Assembly (NCBI RefSeq): GCF_001974875.1
Contig: NZ_MTQD01000002.1
Span: forward strand, 124,001-188,000
Source of the DNA: Pseudoalteromonas sp. EB27
GTDB taxonomy: Bacteria; Pseudomonadota; Gammaproteobacteria; Enterobacterales; Alteromonadaceae
Reading direction: 5' to 3'
Length of the DNA: 64,000 bases
A model generated the notes under the pieces. That model was not told where the DNA came from, made no database searches, and saw only the letters and a list, made by a program, of their open reading frames with translations. The first letter of the stretch is position 1. Every line of letters begins with the position of its first letter. The position numbers were made by a program, and so were the translations under genes. This document shows positions 18,059 through 26,851 of the stretch, piece by piece.

Positions 18059-19012
18059 ATGTCGAAAGATCATACTGTTGCTGTAATTATTGCAGCATAC
18101 AACGCAGCAGGGACTATAGCTCGAGCAATTGATTCAGTTGTTGATGAAGAATGCGTTGCTCAGGTTATTGTGGTTGATGACTGTTCAACAGACGAAACAA
18201 TGGAAATAGCTAAACAACTTGAGAATACCCACAGTAAAGTGTCTGTATATTCAACCGCAATTAATAGTGGCCCTTCTAAAGCAAGAAATATTGCATTAAA
18301 GCATTGTTCTTGTGAGTGGATAACAGTTCTTGATTCTGATGATTATATTGAAGTGGGACGCTATAAAAAATTGTTGAACAATAGTAAAGGTTATCAACTA
18401 ATAGCTGATGATCAATATAGAGTCATCGAAGGGGAGCCTACCTCAACAAAAACAAACATGATGGGTAATAGTTACAATTTTCCATTTGATATTTCGTTAT
18501 CAGAATTTATAGACTCAAACATAAGTAAAAAAGGAAAAGAGCGCCAAGAGTTAGGCTTTATAAAACCTATTATAAAGCGTAATTTTCTTGTCAAAAACAA
18601 TTTAATCTACCAAGAGAATATGCGCTTGGGTGAAGATTACGAGTTATATTGTAGGTGCCTTGCATTAGGCGCTAAATTAAAACTGATAGAGGCTTCTGGC
18701 TACGTAGCTACTGTACGAGCAAACTCGCTATCAGGCAACCATAGCATGCACGATTTAATACAATTGCGAGATTGTGATTATAAAATGATTTCATCTCTAC
18801 CTATTTCGCCTCAAGAAAGACAACTTTTTAAACTGCACGCAAAAAGCATTAACGCCAAAATTCAATGGATAGAATTTTACACATCATTAAAAAAATTAAA
18901 GTTTGCCTCAAGTTTAAAAGCATTCTTTAATTCATTAACTGCCTTAAGCTATATTTTAAAGCAGTTAAAAAACGAATTTGTTAAGCGTTTTTTAAAAAGA
19001 GAAGTTAATTGA
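18059..19012 (+). CDS. Family 2 glycosyltransferase, ExoO-like
   Basis: A 317-aa GT-A protein: AVIIAAYNAAGTIARAIDSV, IVVDDCSTDET near residues 38-48, GPSKARNIAL, and VLDSDDYIE carrying the metal motif. RLGEDYELYCRCLALG marks the acceptor side. Its start follows the GH16 gene by 32 nt with AAGGATAAAG upstream. It resembles ExoO and the later protein at 24483. Confidence 0.83.
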   Translation: MSKDHTVAVIIAAYNAAGTIARAIDSVVDEECVAQVIVVDDCSTDETMEIAKQLENTHSKVSVYSTAINSGPSKARNIALKHCSCEWITVLDSDDYIEVGRYKKLLNNSKGYQLIADDQYRVIEGEPTSTKTNMMGNSYNFPFDISLSEFIDSNISKKGKERQELGFIKPIIKRNFLVKNNLIYQENMRLGEDYELYCRCLALGAKLKLIEASGYVATVRANSLSGNHSMHDLIQLRDCDYKMISSLPISPQERQLFKLHAKSINAKIQWIEFYTSLKKLKFASSLKAFFNSLTALSYILKQLKNEFVKRFLKREVN

Positions 19013-20490
19013 TGGAAGCCTCTGCCAAAGGGATATTTTGGTTGTTTTTTAGCAAGTTTTTCCCTCCAATTATAAACTTTGCAGTTTTTGCTTATACAGC
19101 GCGCATACTTGCACCTGAAGACTTTGGTTTAGTGGCCATGGCATTAGCAATTATTTTTATTGCCAGTAGCTTTATGCCATCGGGCTGGCGTGATGCCATT
19201 ATTAAATACCAAATTGAAGATACACTTACAATCAGCAGTATTTTTTGGTTAAATTTGGCTGTATCGCTGCTTTTGTCTGCCATTATTGTCGCTTTTTCTT
19301 TGCTGTCATTTTTTGATTTTCAAAGCCAAACCTTTAACTTAGCCATTACCATATTCTGTTTGAAACTCATTTTTGATGGGCTTTTTTATACATTAAACAT
19401 AGTGTTACTAAAGCAGCAGTTATATTCCCTAATTGCGCTACGCACAATATTTTCAGCAGTTATATCTGCGATTATTATTATCGCACTGCTGTTATTAGAT
19501 TTTGGCGTTTGGGCTTTAATTTGGGCACAAGCTATTTTATCTATTGCTAACTTTTTAGCTGTATATTTACCCACCAGAAAACTGGTTACCTTTAAGTTTT
19601 CACTGGCGAGTATAGTTAAGCTCAACAGTTTCGCTACTTATTCAACGCTTACTACTGGGGTTAGTTCTGTATTAAACCATTATGAATCAGTGATAATTGG
19701 TGGTGTTTTGGGTAAGCGAGAACTTGGTTTTTATAATGTTGCTAAACGGCTTTCCAATATTATTAGTGATATATTTATAGTGACGGTTAACGAGATTAGC
19801 TTTCCTCTTTTAGCTAAAAAACAAGAAGAATTGATAGAGTTTCGAAAGGCTTTTATGAACTCTGTTTATTTTTCAGTGCTGTGTTTGTTTCCGTTATTTA
19901 CTTTTTGTTTTATCAATAGCGAAAAAATATTTTTATTATTTTTTACCGAAAAATGGCTAAATGCAGCGGTGGTGTTTCAAGCTTTTTGTATCATGTTCCC
20001 TTTTATTATTTTAGGCATACCACAAAAAAATATTATTATATTAAGTAACCATGCTAAGTGGTGGTTTCAGCTACAAGTTAAACTTTCGCTAATTATCGTG
20101 CCGCTTACTGCCATCAGTGCTTTTTGGGGATTAAATACTTTGCTAATCACCCTTATATTTGGGAAGAGTTTGTACTGCTCAGTATCAATGTGGAAATCAT
20201 GCCAGCTGTTATCACTTAATATAAAAGAGTATATAGCCAATTTTATAGTGCCCTTAATTTGTTGTATCGTCGCGGCAATTACAACCTCGCTCATAACTCA
20301 GTTTATTCCACCGCTCAAGTTTATATTATTAGATATTATTATTTCAGCCACTATCTTTTTTATAACCTATTTAGCTCAGTTACTTTTATTTGATAGAAAA
20401 AAATTAGTCAACATTGGTTTAATATTATTGCCCAATAATCACCATTTAATCATGCTTGCTAAAAAACTTAATATTCAGGAACCTCAATAA
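19012..20490 (+). CDS. Wzx-type flippase, MOP superfamily
   Basis: A 492-aa protein with about twelve to fourteen hydrophobic segments and the MOP polysaccharide exporter N-terminus (GIFWLFFSKFFPPIINFAVFAYTARILAPEDFGL). It should flip the undecaprenyl-linked repeat unit to the periplasm, like rhizobial ExoT. I chose the ATG at 19012, which overlaps the previous TGA by one base, rather than the TTG one codon upstream. Confidence 0.88.
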   Translation: MEASAKGIFWLFFSKFFPPIINFAVFAYTARILAPEDFGLVAMALAIIFIASSFMPSGWRDAIIKYQIEDTLTISSIFWLNLAVSLLLSAIIVAFSLLSFFDFQSQTFNLAITIFCLKLIFDGLFYTLNIVLLKQQLYSLIALRTIFSAVISAIIIIALLLLDFGVWALIWAQAILSIANFLAVYLPTRKLVTFKFSLASIVKLNSFATYSTLTTGVSSVLNHYESVIIGGVLGKRELGFYNVAKRLSNIISDIFIVTVNEISFPLLAKKQEELIEFRKAFMNSVYFSVLCLFPLFTFCFINSEKIFLLFFTEKWLNAAVVFQAFCIMFPFIILGIPQKNIIILSNHAKWWFQLQVKLSLIIVPLTAISAFWGLNTLLITLIFGKSLYCSVSMWKSCQLLSLNIKEYIANFIVPLICCIVAAITTSLITQFIPPLKFILLDIIISATIFFITYLAQLLLFDRKKLVNIGLILLPNNHHLIMLAKKLNIQEPQ

Positions 20491-20491
20491 C

Positions 20492-21376
20492 ATGAAACTT
20501 ACTTTTTACAAAGGTGATACTCCCAACTTTGGTGACGACTTAAATAACATTATGTGGGATGCATTACTCGCTCCGGGCTTTCTTGATGATAATGAAGACG
20601 AGCTTTTTTTAGGAGTTGGCTCTATTTTATGGGACTTTTTACCTAAAAAACCTAAGAAAATTGTAATGGGGTCAGGGTACGGAGGTTATTCCGGTAAACC
20701 CAATCTAAATGACGGAAGTTGGGATGTTGCTTTTGTACGCGGCCCCAGAACAGCCAAGGCATTAAATTTAGACCCTAAATTAGCCATTACTGATGCCGCT
20801 ATTTTAACGCGCTTTATGAACTTACCAGCACAAGCAAAAAAATATAAAGTGAGCTTTATGCCACACTGGGAAAGTATAGGTCGGGGTAACTGGCAAAAAG
20901 TATGCAAGCAAGCGGGTATTAATTATATAGATCCAACAGATCCAGATGTGTTGACTTCGTTACAAGCCATACAACAAACTGAATTATTAATAACAGAGGC
21001 TATGCATGGCGCTATTTTGGCCGATACGCTTCGAGTGCCATGGTTAGCATTAGAGCCTATTTTCCCTCTCCATAGAAATAAATGGTTTGACTGGTCAGAA
21101 TCAATGTCAATTGATCTTAAATTTAATGCAACGCCAAGTTCCTCTATTAAAGATTTATGGTCACATAAAACTGGCAACCGAGGTTTAGGAAAACGCAGTG
21201 AGCAAGTCGGTAAATTATTAAATTTTACCGATTCGTATTTTATCGACAGAGCTGCAGAGAAGTTAGTATTACTCGCTAAAAAACACGGGCAAATGAGTAA
21301 TGATAATACCTTTATTGAGAGGTCTGAGATGGCGATAGAAAAATTATCGCAGTATTGTGAGGTTAAAAGCTTATGA
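20492..21376 (+). CDS. Polysaccharide pyruvyl transferase (ExoV-like)
   Basis: A 294-aa member of the polysaccharide pyruvyl transferase family: FYKGDTPNFGDDLNNIMWDALL at the start, VRGPRTAKAL, and the conserved TEAMHGAILADTLRVPWLAL near residues 168-187. It should add a pyruvate ketal from phosphoenolpyruvate to an EPS sugar, giving the polymer negative charge. The ATG at 20492 is preferred to the TTG at 20456, which would run back into the flippase gene; AGGA at 20477 is the likely ribosome binding site. It ends in an ATGA overlap with the PP-loop gene. Confidence 0.87.
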   Translation: MKLTFYKGDTPNFGDDLNNIMWDALLAPGFLDDNEDELFLGVGSILWDFLPKKPKKIVMGSGYGGYSGKPNLNDGSWDVAFVRGPRTAKALNLDPKLAITDAAILTRFMNLPAQAKKYKVSFMPHWESIGRGNWQKVCKQAGINYIDPTDPDVLTSLQAIQQTELLITEAMHGAILADTLRVPWLALEPIFPLHRNKWFDWSESMSIDLKFNATPSSSIKDLWSHKTGNRGLGKRSEQVGKLLNFTDSYFIDRAAEKLVLLAKKHGQMSNDNTFIERSEMAIEKLSQYCEVKSL

Positions 21377-22521
21377 TTATTCATGCACCAGAAATACAAC
21401 AGGTTGATGCAGAGCAATGCCAAATCTCTTTTAAGCTTAGTGATTCACCTTTTACTGAATCATCGTTAACGTATTATGTATCACTGCAACAGCAACAATT
21501 GTTATCCGAGTCAGTGGATTGTGCATTAATTGCCTTATTAATGCCTTGCATGGCTGCAAACGAGCCTATTATTTTAAATGGCCATTTATCTCGTCGATTA
21601 TTTACTTGTTTGCCAACCATTCAAGCACTATTGCGTTCAGTTTATTCTGAGTTAACTATTATCCCAATAACGGCTGAACGTTTGATTGGGGCTAGCAAAG
21701 AAATAAAAAACAATACAATAGCCACTGGCTTCTCTGGAGGGGTCGACTCATTCGCCACAGTAGCCGATATAAAAGCAGAGAATATTGAATACTTTTTATT
21801 TAATAATGTTGGTTCACATGGAGAGGCGGGTGAACGGTTGTTCGAACAACGTTACAATTTTGTCTCTAAATGCGCCGTACAATTAAAAACGCCTTTGCTC
21901 AAAATTAATTCAAATCTAGACCTGTTTTATGATAACGGAATGTTGAACTTTATTTATAATCATACACTTAGGAATGTTTCAGTTGCTTTGCTAATACAGC
22001 AAGGTATAAATCAATTTTATTATGCTTCTGCTTATCATCTTAGTGATTTTCAATTTTATAACAGGCCCACAATAGCCCACCTGGACCCAATGTTATTACC
22101 TTTGTTGTCTACCGAGAACATAGCTGTTTTACCTCATGGAACATTATTAACTCGGTTTACTAAAACTCAGTTGATCACAGCCTTTCCCGAATCATATCAA
22201 TATCTTGATGTTTGTGTGGATGAAGAAAGTGAGAATAATTGCTCAAATTGTTATAAATGCAGACGCACAATGGCTACGCTTGATATTTTAGGCAAAAGAG
22301 AGCTCTATAAAGATGTGTTTGACTTTTCGCTTTATGATAAAAAGAAATTTAATATTTTCTATGAGCTGTACTCAGATAAAGCACCTATGGCACAAGAAAT
22401 AATTGATTTTGTGAGAGAAAATAATTCTTCAATTTCTCTGCATATATTATTTCTATCAAGAGTATTATCAAAATTAAAGCTGCCTTACCGTATTAGGCAA
22501 CGTTTAATAGGGAGAGTTTAA
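21373..22521 (+). CDS. QueC-like PP-loop ATPase in the EPS locus, function unknown
   Basis: A 382-aa protein. The PP-loop pyrophosphatase motif SGGVDSF is at residues 121-127 and a four-Cys cluster at Cys281, Cys290, Cys293 and Cys296 (C-x8-C-x2-C-x2-C). This is the arrangement of the zinc site in QueC, the 7-cyano-7-deazaguanine synthase. QueC starts at its PP-loop; this protein instead has about 115 extra N-terminal residues of no recognised fold. The family adenylates its substrate. Inside an operon of EPS genes, joined by a 4-nt overlap to the pyruvyl transferase and 1 nt to a glycosyltransferase, a role in modifying a sugar carboxylate is conceivable but unproven. Queuosine synthesis is unlikely here. 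Confidence 0.75.
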   Translation: MIIHAPEIQQVDAEQCQISFKLSDSPFTESSLTYYVSLQQQQLLSESVDCALIALLMPCMAANEPIILNGHLSRRLFTCLPTIQALLRSVYSELTIIPITAERLIGASKEIKNNTIATGFSGGVDSFATVADIKAENIEYFLFNNVGSHGEAGERLFEQRYNFVSKCAVQLKTPLLKINSNLDLFYDNGMLNFIYNHTLRNVSVALLIQQGINQFYYASAYHLSDFQFYNRPTIAHLDPMLLPLLSTENIAVLPHGTLLTRFTKTQLITAFPESYQYLDVCVDEESENNCSNCYKCRRTMATLDILGKRELYKDVFDFSLYDKKKFNIFYELYSDKAPMAQEIIDFVRENNSSISLHILFLSRVLSKLKLPYRIRQRLIGRV

Positions 22522-23534
22522 TGCTAATAAATAATGTTGGTGTGGTGATACCTTTTTATCAAAGAGCGTCAGGTATACTCGCGAAAGCACTGTTATCAAT
22601 TGTGGCACAACAGGTTGAAAATACAGCATTTACCATTGTAATTGTTGATGATGGTTCTCCTGTAGCTGCAGACAACGAGCTTACTACCTTGGAGTTGCCT
22701 GAACATTGTCGTATAGAATTAATCAAGCAAAAAAATGCAGGGCCAGCAGTTGCTAGAAATACCGCATTAGATTACTTGCAAGAATGCGGAATCAGTATCG
22801 TCGCTTTTTTAGATTCAGATGATGTTTGGAAGGAGCAACATATTTCAGAAGCCTTATCTGCACTGTCAGATGGAGCGGGGTTTTATTTTTGTAATCATAG
22901 CCGCTTTAATAAAACAGGGTCCTGGTTTAATTCACTTGAATGTTTTGAAAATTGGGATGAAACGGCTGACGTTTATGATATTAAGTTAAGTGTAGATAAA
23001 CAATTAGCTGAGTTAACCGGTGCTAATTGTTTTAAGCTATTTATCAAAGACTATTTAAGCCAAACTTCTTGTATTGTTTATGATTTTAAGTCGCAACCTA
23101 ACGCTCGTTTTGATCCATCTTTAGTTAGCGCAGGGGAAGACTTTTTACTTTGGTTACAATTAGTAAATAACTGCGAAAAGGTTGTGTTTTCATTTAATGA
23201 AAATACTTATTGTGGTGAAGGTGTGAATATTTATTTTGACTCGTTTGATTGGAGTAAGCTTGATTCTTCGACCCAAGTAGGATTTGAGTTTGTTCTGTTT
23301 AAAATGATATTGTCTACGTTTTTCTTGCAAGAGAATGAACATAACCATATTAAGAGAATGGCTGAATACCATCTTAATCTTTATTCTTATTTAATGATAA
23401 AGCATTTAATATCAGGAAAGGGTTTTAATCTTCGTTTAGCAACGATTATATTCAAAAAGTTTCCATCTTCAATGTTTTCTGTGCCGTTTCGCTTCCTTAT
23501 GGCTGTTGTAAATAGAGATATTTTAAAAAAATAA
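22521..23534 (+). CDS. Family 2 glycosyltransferase
   Basis: A 337-aa GT-A protein: VGVVIPFYQRASGILAKAL, IVIVDDGSPVA near residues 39-49, GPAVARNTALDYL, and VAFLDSDDVW with the metal motif. The acceptor-side sequence is SAGEDFLLWLQL. Start ATG shares one base with the previous stop. Closest by pattern to the EpsJ/ExoW type; sugar specificity cannot be inferred. Confidence 0.82.
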   Translation: MLINNVGVVIPFYQRASGILAKALLSIVAQQVENTAFTIVIVDDGSPVAADNELTTLELPEHCRIELIKQKNAGPAVARNTALDYLQECGISIVAFLDSDDVWKEQHISEALSALSDGAGFYFCNHSRFNKTGSWFNSLECFENWDETADVYDIKLSVDKQLAELTGANCFKLFIKDYLSQTSCIVYDFKSQPNARFDPSLVSAGEDFLLWLQLVNNCEKVVFSFNENTYCGEGVNIYFDSFDWSKLDSSTQVGFEFVLFKMILSTFFLQENEHNHIKRMAEYHLNLYSYLMIKHLISGKGFNLRLATIIFKKFPSSMFSVPFRFLMAVVNRDILKK

Positions 23535-23553
23535 AAAGTTGTTTATAAAAATT

Positions 23554-24465
23554 ATGAATAAAATTATTGTTTCTACTTTAACCACAGGTAGCCGTAATGA
23601 GACATTCAATCATTGCTTAGCTAGCTTGCAGGAGCTCGCTAATATATCGGACTATCAGATTGATATATTAGTTGTTGAGAACAACAAAGTAGCTGATAAA
23701 AGTGTATTAGGAATAATTGAAAATTATTCTAACGGTAAAAAGCACGTTAAGCATTTATTAGAGCCTCTACAGGGGATCCCTCATGCTCGCAATGCAGCGC
23801 TTAATTTTGCAAAAAAAGAAGGCTATACATATTTAGCATTTATTGATGATGATGCTTTTGCGTCAAAATGTTGGATAGAAAACTTAGTTAAAACCATTGA
23901 AACTAATAATGTTGCATCTGGGCCTCAATTAGCAATATTTCCAGAATCAACAGGGACGTTTTACCGTAATGCTGCTGTATATCATGAGCGTACGATAGCT
24001 GATGGGGATGGGGTTAAATGGGCTGCTACAAATAATATTTTAATTGATATAAGTTTTATGGAAGCAAATGATTTGAGCTTTAACCCAGAGCTTATAAATG
24101 GTGGCGAAGATAAAGAGCTATTTTTAAGGGTTAATAAATCAGGTGGAAATCTTATATGGAGCAAAGAGGCTGTCGTTAGTGAGTATGTAGCCCAAAGTCG
24201 CTTATCTGTTAAGTGGGCTATGCGCAGAACATTTAGAATTGGTGCTACAGGTTTTATGATTGAGTCATCAGTAAAAACACCTTTTATGACTTATTTATCG
24301 TGTATTTTTAAAGGTTGGGTGTATTTAACCAAAGGTGTTTTACTTTTACCCTACCATGCTATTTCACCTAAAAGTTCTACATTAAATTCTTTATGTGATT
24401 TATCGCACGGAGTTGGTTTTTTTTACGGCTTATTCAGCAGAGGCCGAGTTAGTAAATATACATAA
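23554..24465 (+). CDS. Family 2 glycosyltransferase, ExoM-like
   Basis: A GT-A protein of 303 aa from the ATG at 23554: VSTLTTGSRNETFNHCL, GIPHARNAALNFAKKEGYTYLAFIDDDAF with the metal motif, and GGEDKELFLRVNKSGG. Its architecture is the same as the protein at 16320. A TTG at 23539 would add five residues, but neither start has a strong ribosome binding site. Confidence 0.8.
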   Translation: MNKIIVSTLTTGSRNETFNHCLASLQELANISDYQIDILVVENNKVADKSVLGIIENYSNGKKHVKHLLEPLQGIPHARNAALNFAKKEGYTYLAFIDDDAFASKCWIENLVKTIETNNVASGPQLAIFPESTGTFYRNAAVYHERTIADGDGVKWAATNNILIDISFMEANDLSFNPELINGGEDKELFLRVNKSGGNLIWSKEAVVSEYVAQSRLSVKWAMRRTFRIGATGFMIESSVKTPFMTYLSCIFKGWVYLTKGVLLLPYHAISPKSSTLNSLCDLSHGVGFFYGLFSRGRVSKYT

Positions 24466-24482
24466 TTTATTTAGGATTTATA

Positions 24483-25406
24483 ATGTCAAACGCTATTGAT
24501 ATTTCAGTTGTAATTGCAGCGTGGAATGCAGAGGATTTTATATTAACCGCTATTAACTCCGCTTTGTCGCAAGAAGGGGTTTCTGTAGAAGTTATAGTGG
24601 TTGATGACGCATCAACTGATAATACATGTAATGTGGTTGAATCAATAATTGATTCACGTGTTAAGTTATTGCGCTCAGAGGCAAATGGCGGGCCGGGGGC
24701 AGCACGAAATATTGGCTTTGATGCTGCGAAAGGCACATGGATTGCTGTGTTGGATTCTGATGATTCTATGTCTCAAAATAGATTGAAAAACATGCTGGGC
24801 GCCGCTCCAGCTAAAGCTGATGTTTTAATCGATAATTTTTGTGAGTTAAGTAGCAATGGCATTTTATCTAAGCCTTTCTATTCGCATACTGAATTACCGC
24901 TAGGTAGATTAAATTTATCGTTTCTTATAGAAACTAATTTAGTATTTACTGGTGTAAAATCGACAGGTTATGTTAAGCCGCTGTTTAAAAATGAGTTTGT
25001 AAAAAAACACAGTATAAAATACTGGCCAGAAGTAAAAATTGGCGAAGATTATTATTTTTTGGCAAGTTGTTTAGCACAGGGAGCAAATGCAGAGGTCCTT
25101 AATGAGGCCGGCTATGTTTATACTGTACGAGACGGGTCAATTTCAAGTAAATTAGAAATAGAACATATTGATAAATTATTGAACTTCGATAAAAAGTTTA
25201 TCAGGGAATATCATTTGTCTGATTTAGAGACATCTGCACTAAAAATTCGTAATAAAAATTTAAAACGTGCTTTTCATTATTTAGTGCTTATTGAGCAGAT
25301 TAAAGCACGAAGAATATTATCTGCGCTGCTTAACATAATTTGCAATCTACCAAGTGCTTTGTTGCTTATTCTCCCAATTAAGAAAAGATTATTATTTTGG
25401 AAGTGA
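24483..25406 (+). CDS. Family 2 glycosyltransferase, ExoO-like
   Basis: A 307-aa GT-A protein: SVVIAAWNAEDFILTAINSAL, VEVIVVDDASTDNT near residues 36-49, GGPGAARNIGFDAAKGTWIAVLDSDDS with the metal motif, then KIGEDYYFLASCL. The last 25 residues are hydrophobic. It closely resembles the protein at 18059, including a Val-Arg-x-x-Ser-(I/L)-S segment, so the two are probably paralogues. Strong AGGA ribosome binding site 8 nt upstream. Confidence 0.83.
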   Translation: MSNAIDISVVIAAWNAEDFILTAINSALSQEGVSVEVIVVDDASTDNTCNVVESIIDSRVKLLRSEANGGPGAARNIGFDAAKGTWIAVLDSDDSMSQNRLKNMLGAAPAKADVLIDNFCELSSNGILSKPFYSHTELPLGRLNLSFLIETNLVFTGVKSTGYVKPLFKNEFVKKHSIKYWPEVKIGEDYYFLASCLAQGANAEVLNEAGYVYTVRDGSISSKLEIEHIDKLLNFDKKFIREYHLSDLETSALKIRNKNLKRAFHYLVLIEQIKARRILSALLNIICNLPSALLLILPIKKRLLFWK

Positions 25407-25490
25407 TTAAATTTGGGGAAATAGCTAAAAAACCATTCAGATATTAAGTTTATTATTAATGATGTAATAAACTTCAATATTGTTAACTCT

Positions 25491-25556
25491 CTTACTGTAA
25501 AGCTTAATTATGATAGTTCCTTTAAAATTAAGCTGTGCATTAAAACTTGCAGTAAG
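25491..25556. repeat. Nested inverted repeat upstream of the acyltransferase gene
   Basis: Outer arms CTTACTG (25491-25497) and CAGTAAG (25550-25556) enclose inner arms AGCTTAATT (25501-25509) and AATTAAGCT (25526-25534). The element lies in the 174-bp gap that breaks the otherwise tightly packed EPS operon and ends 24 nt before the next ATG. It may be an RNA leader structure; no T run follows. Confidence 0.55.
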
Positions 25557-25580
25557 TTTATAAACTCTTGGATCATTACA

Positions 25581-26624
25581 ATGGAAGTTGCATTAAAAAA
25601 AAGAATAATTTGGGTTGATGCTTTAAAAGGGATTACTGTTTTATTGGTTGCTTTTCATCATGCGTTGCTGTCATTCACTACATTGTACGGTTCTTCAACA
25701 CATATTGTTTTTACCTTAGTAGACAAAGTTAATTATATACTTAGTTTTGCAAGGATACCGGCTTTTTTTTTAGCAGCTGGCCTAGTTATGGCATCTATAA
25801 CAGGTAGCAAATCTAAGTGGTTCTTAACTAAGAGATTGCCGCTCATGTTGTGGGTGATAATATTATGGACAGTTATTTCATTAACTTTTGAAATAATTGG
25901 TTTTAATTTGTATCCTTGGAGTAATTATCCATCCTTTCCTAATGGGTACATCTTTCCAGTGCCTTTTGGTAATCTTTGGTTTGTTTATGCTTTACTTGCA
26001 TTAAGTGCTTATGCTGTCGTTATTAGTCGATTTTCCTTACCTGTACAGTTAGTTTTTACTCTATTAACATCCTTTGCTATTCACCTATTCTTAGGCTTAT
26101 ATAGTTTTGAATTTGAAATAAGTAATATGCTTTTTTATAATCTTGCTTATCAAGGTATACCTTTTTTTGTGGCTGGATTTTTATTTAAGACTCTTATAGT
26201 AGAGATGTTAGATAACCAAAAAGTAGTTGTGGTTGTTATGGTCTTATCTTTACTTTTTATGCTTGTTTTTAAAGATAATGTAATGGATTCGGTAGGGTAC
26301 TCAGTTTTGCTAGTTAAGTATTTTCCGATGACTTTGCTTTTTGTAGGCTTTGTGGTATTTATTTCTAAAATAGGGTTTATAAATCATTTGTTCGTTAATA
26401 TTGGCAAGAATTCTCTTGAATTTTTTATTTTACACCAGTTTTTTATAGCTTTATTTTTTAACTATTATAGTTTGGAAAGCTTTGGCTATGTCACTCATTT
26501 TTTACTTTCCATAATAACCCCAATATTTGTATGTTTAATCTTCATTTTTACGTTTAAGCCCTATATCAAACCTCTATTTAATTTACCTAAGTCTGTGTCG
26601 TATTTAGGTCAAAAATGGTTGTAG
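25581..26624 (+). CDS. Acyltransferase family 3 membrane protein (EPS O-acyltransferase)
   Basis: A 347-aa polytopic inner-membrane protein of the OatA/ExoZ-like acyltransferase 3 family. It starts with RIIWVDALKGITVLLVAFHHALLSF, in which the His in the first helix is the family catalytic or binding residue, and has about ten hydrophobic segments including PFGNLWFVYALLALSAY. It probably O-acetylates the EPS repeat unit, like ExoZ/ExoH for succinoglycan. The window shows no matching soluble domain. Confidence 0.85.
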   Translation: MEVALKKRIIWVDALKGITVLLVAFHHALLSFTTLYGSSTHIVFTLVDKVNYILSFARIPAFFLAAGLVMASITGSKSKWFLTKRLPLMLWVIILWTVISLTFEIIGFNLYPWSNYPSFPNGYIFPVPFGNLWFVYALLALSAYAVVISRFSLPVQLVFTLLTSFAIHLFLGLYSFEFEISNMLFYNLAYQGIPFFVAGFLFKTLIVEMLDNQKVVVVVMVLSLLFMLVFKDNVMDSVGYSVLLVKYFPMTLLFVGFVVFISKIGFINHLFVNIGKNSLEFFILHQFFIALFFNYYSLESFGYVTHFLLSIITPIFVCLIFIFTFKPYIKPLFNLPKSVSYLGQKWL

Positions 26625-26851
26625 CTTTGGCGAGAATGAAGGTGGTAGGGAGTGAAAATGTTTACTTTGTTAATAAATGTTTATTTTGTTTAAATTGGTT
26701 TCTGTCATTTGATTAATGATACTTTTCTACTTAATATTATTGCATATATCCCTTAACCTATTATTGTATACTCTAATACGATGCTGTAATATTTAACTAC
26801 AGTTTTGTGGAGCTTAATTCACTCATTAAGATATCTATAGGGATACATAGT

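Noticed and set aside
13168..26624. Genomic island with integrase or transposase
   Set aside because: The locus looks compositionally different by eye, but no integrase, transposase, tRNA gene or attachment repeats are present, so only possible transfer is noted.
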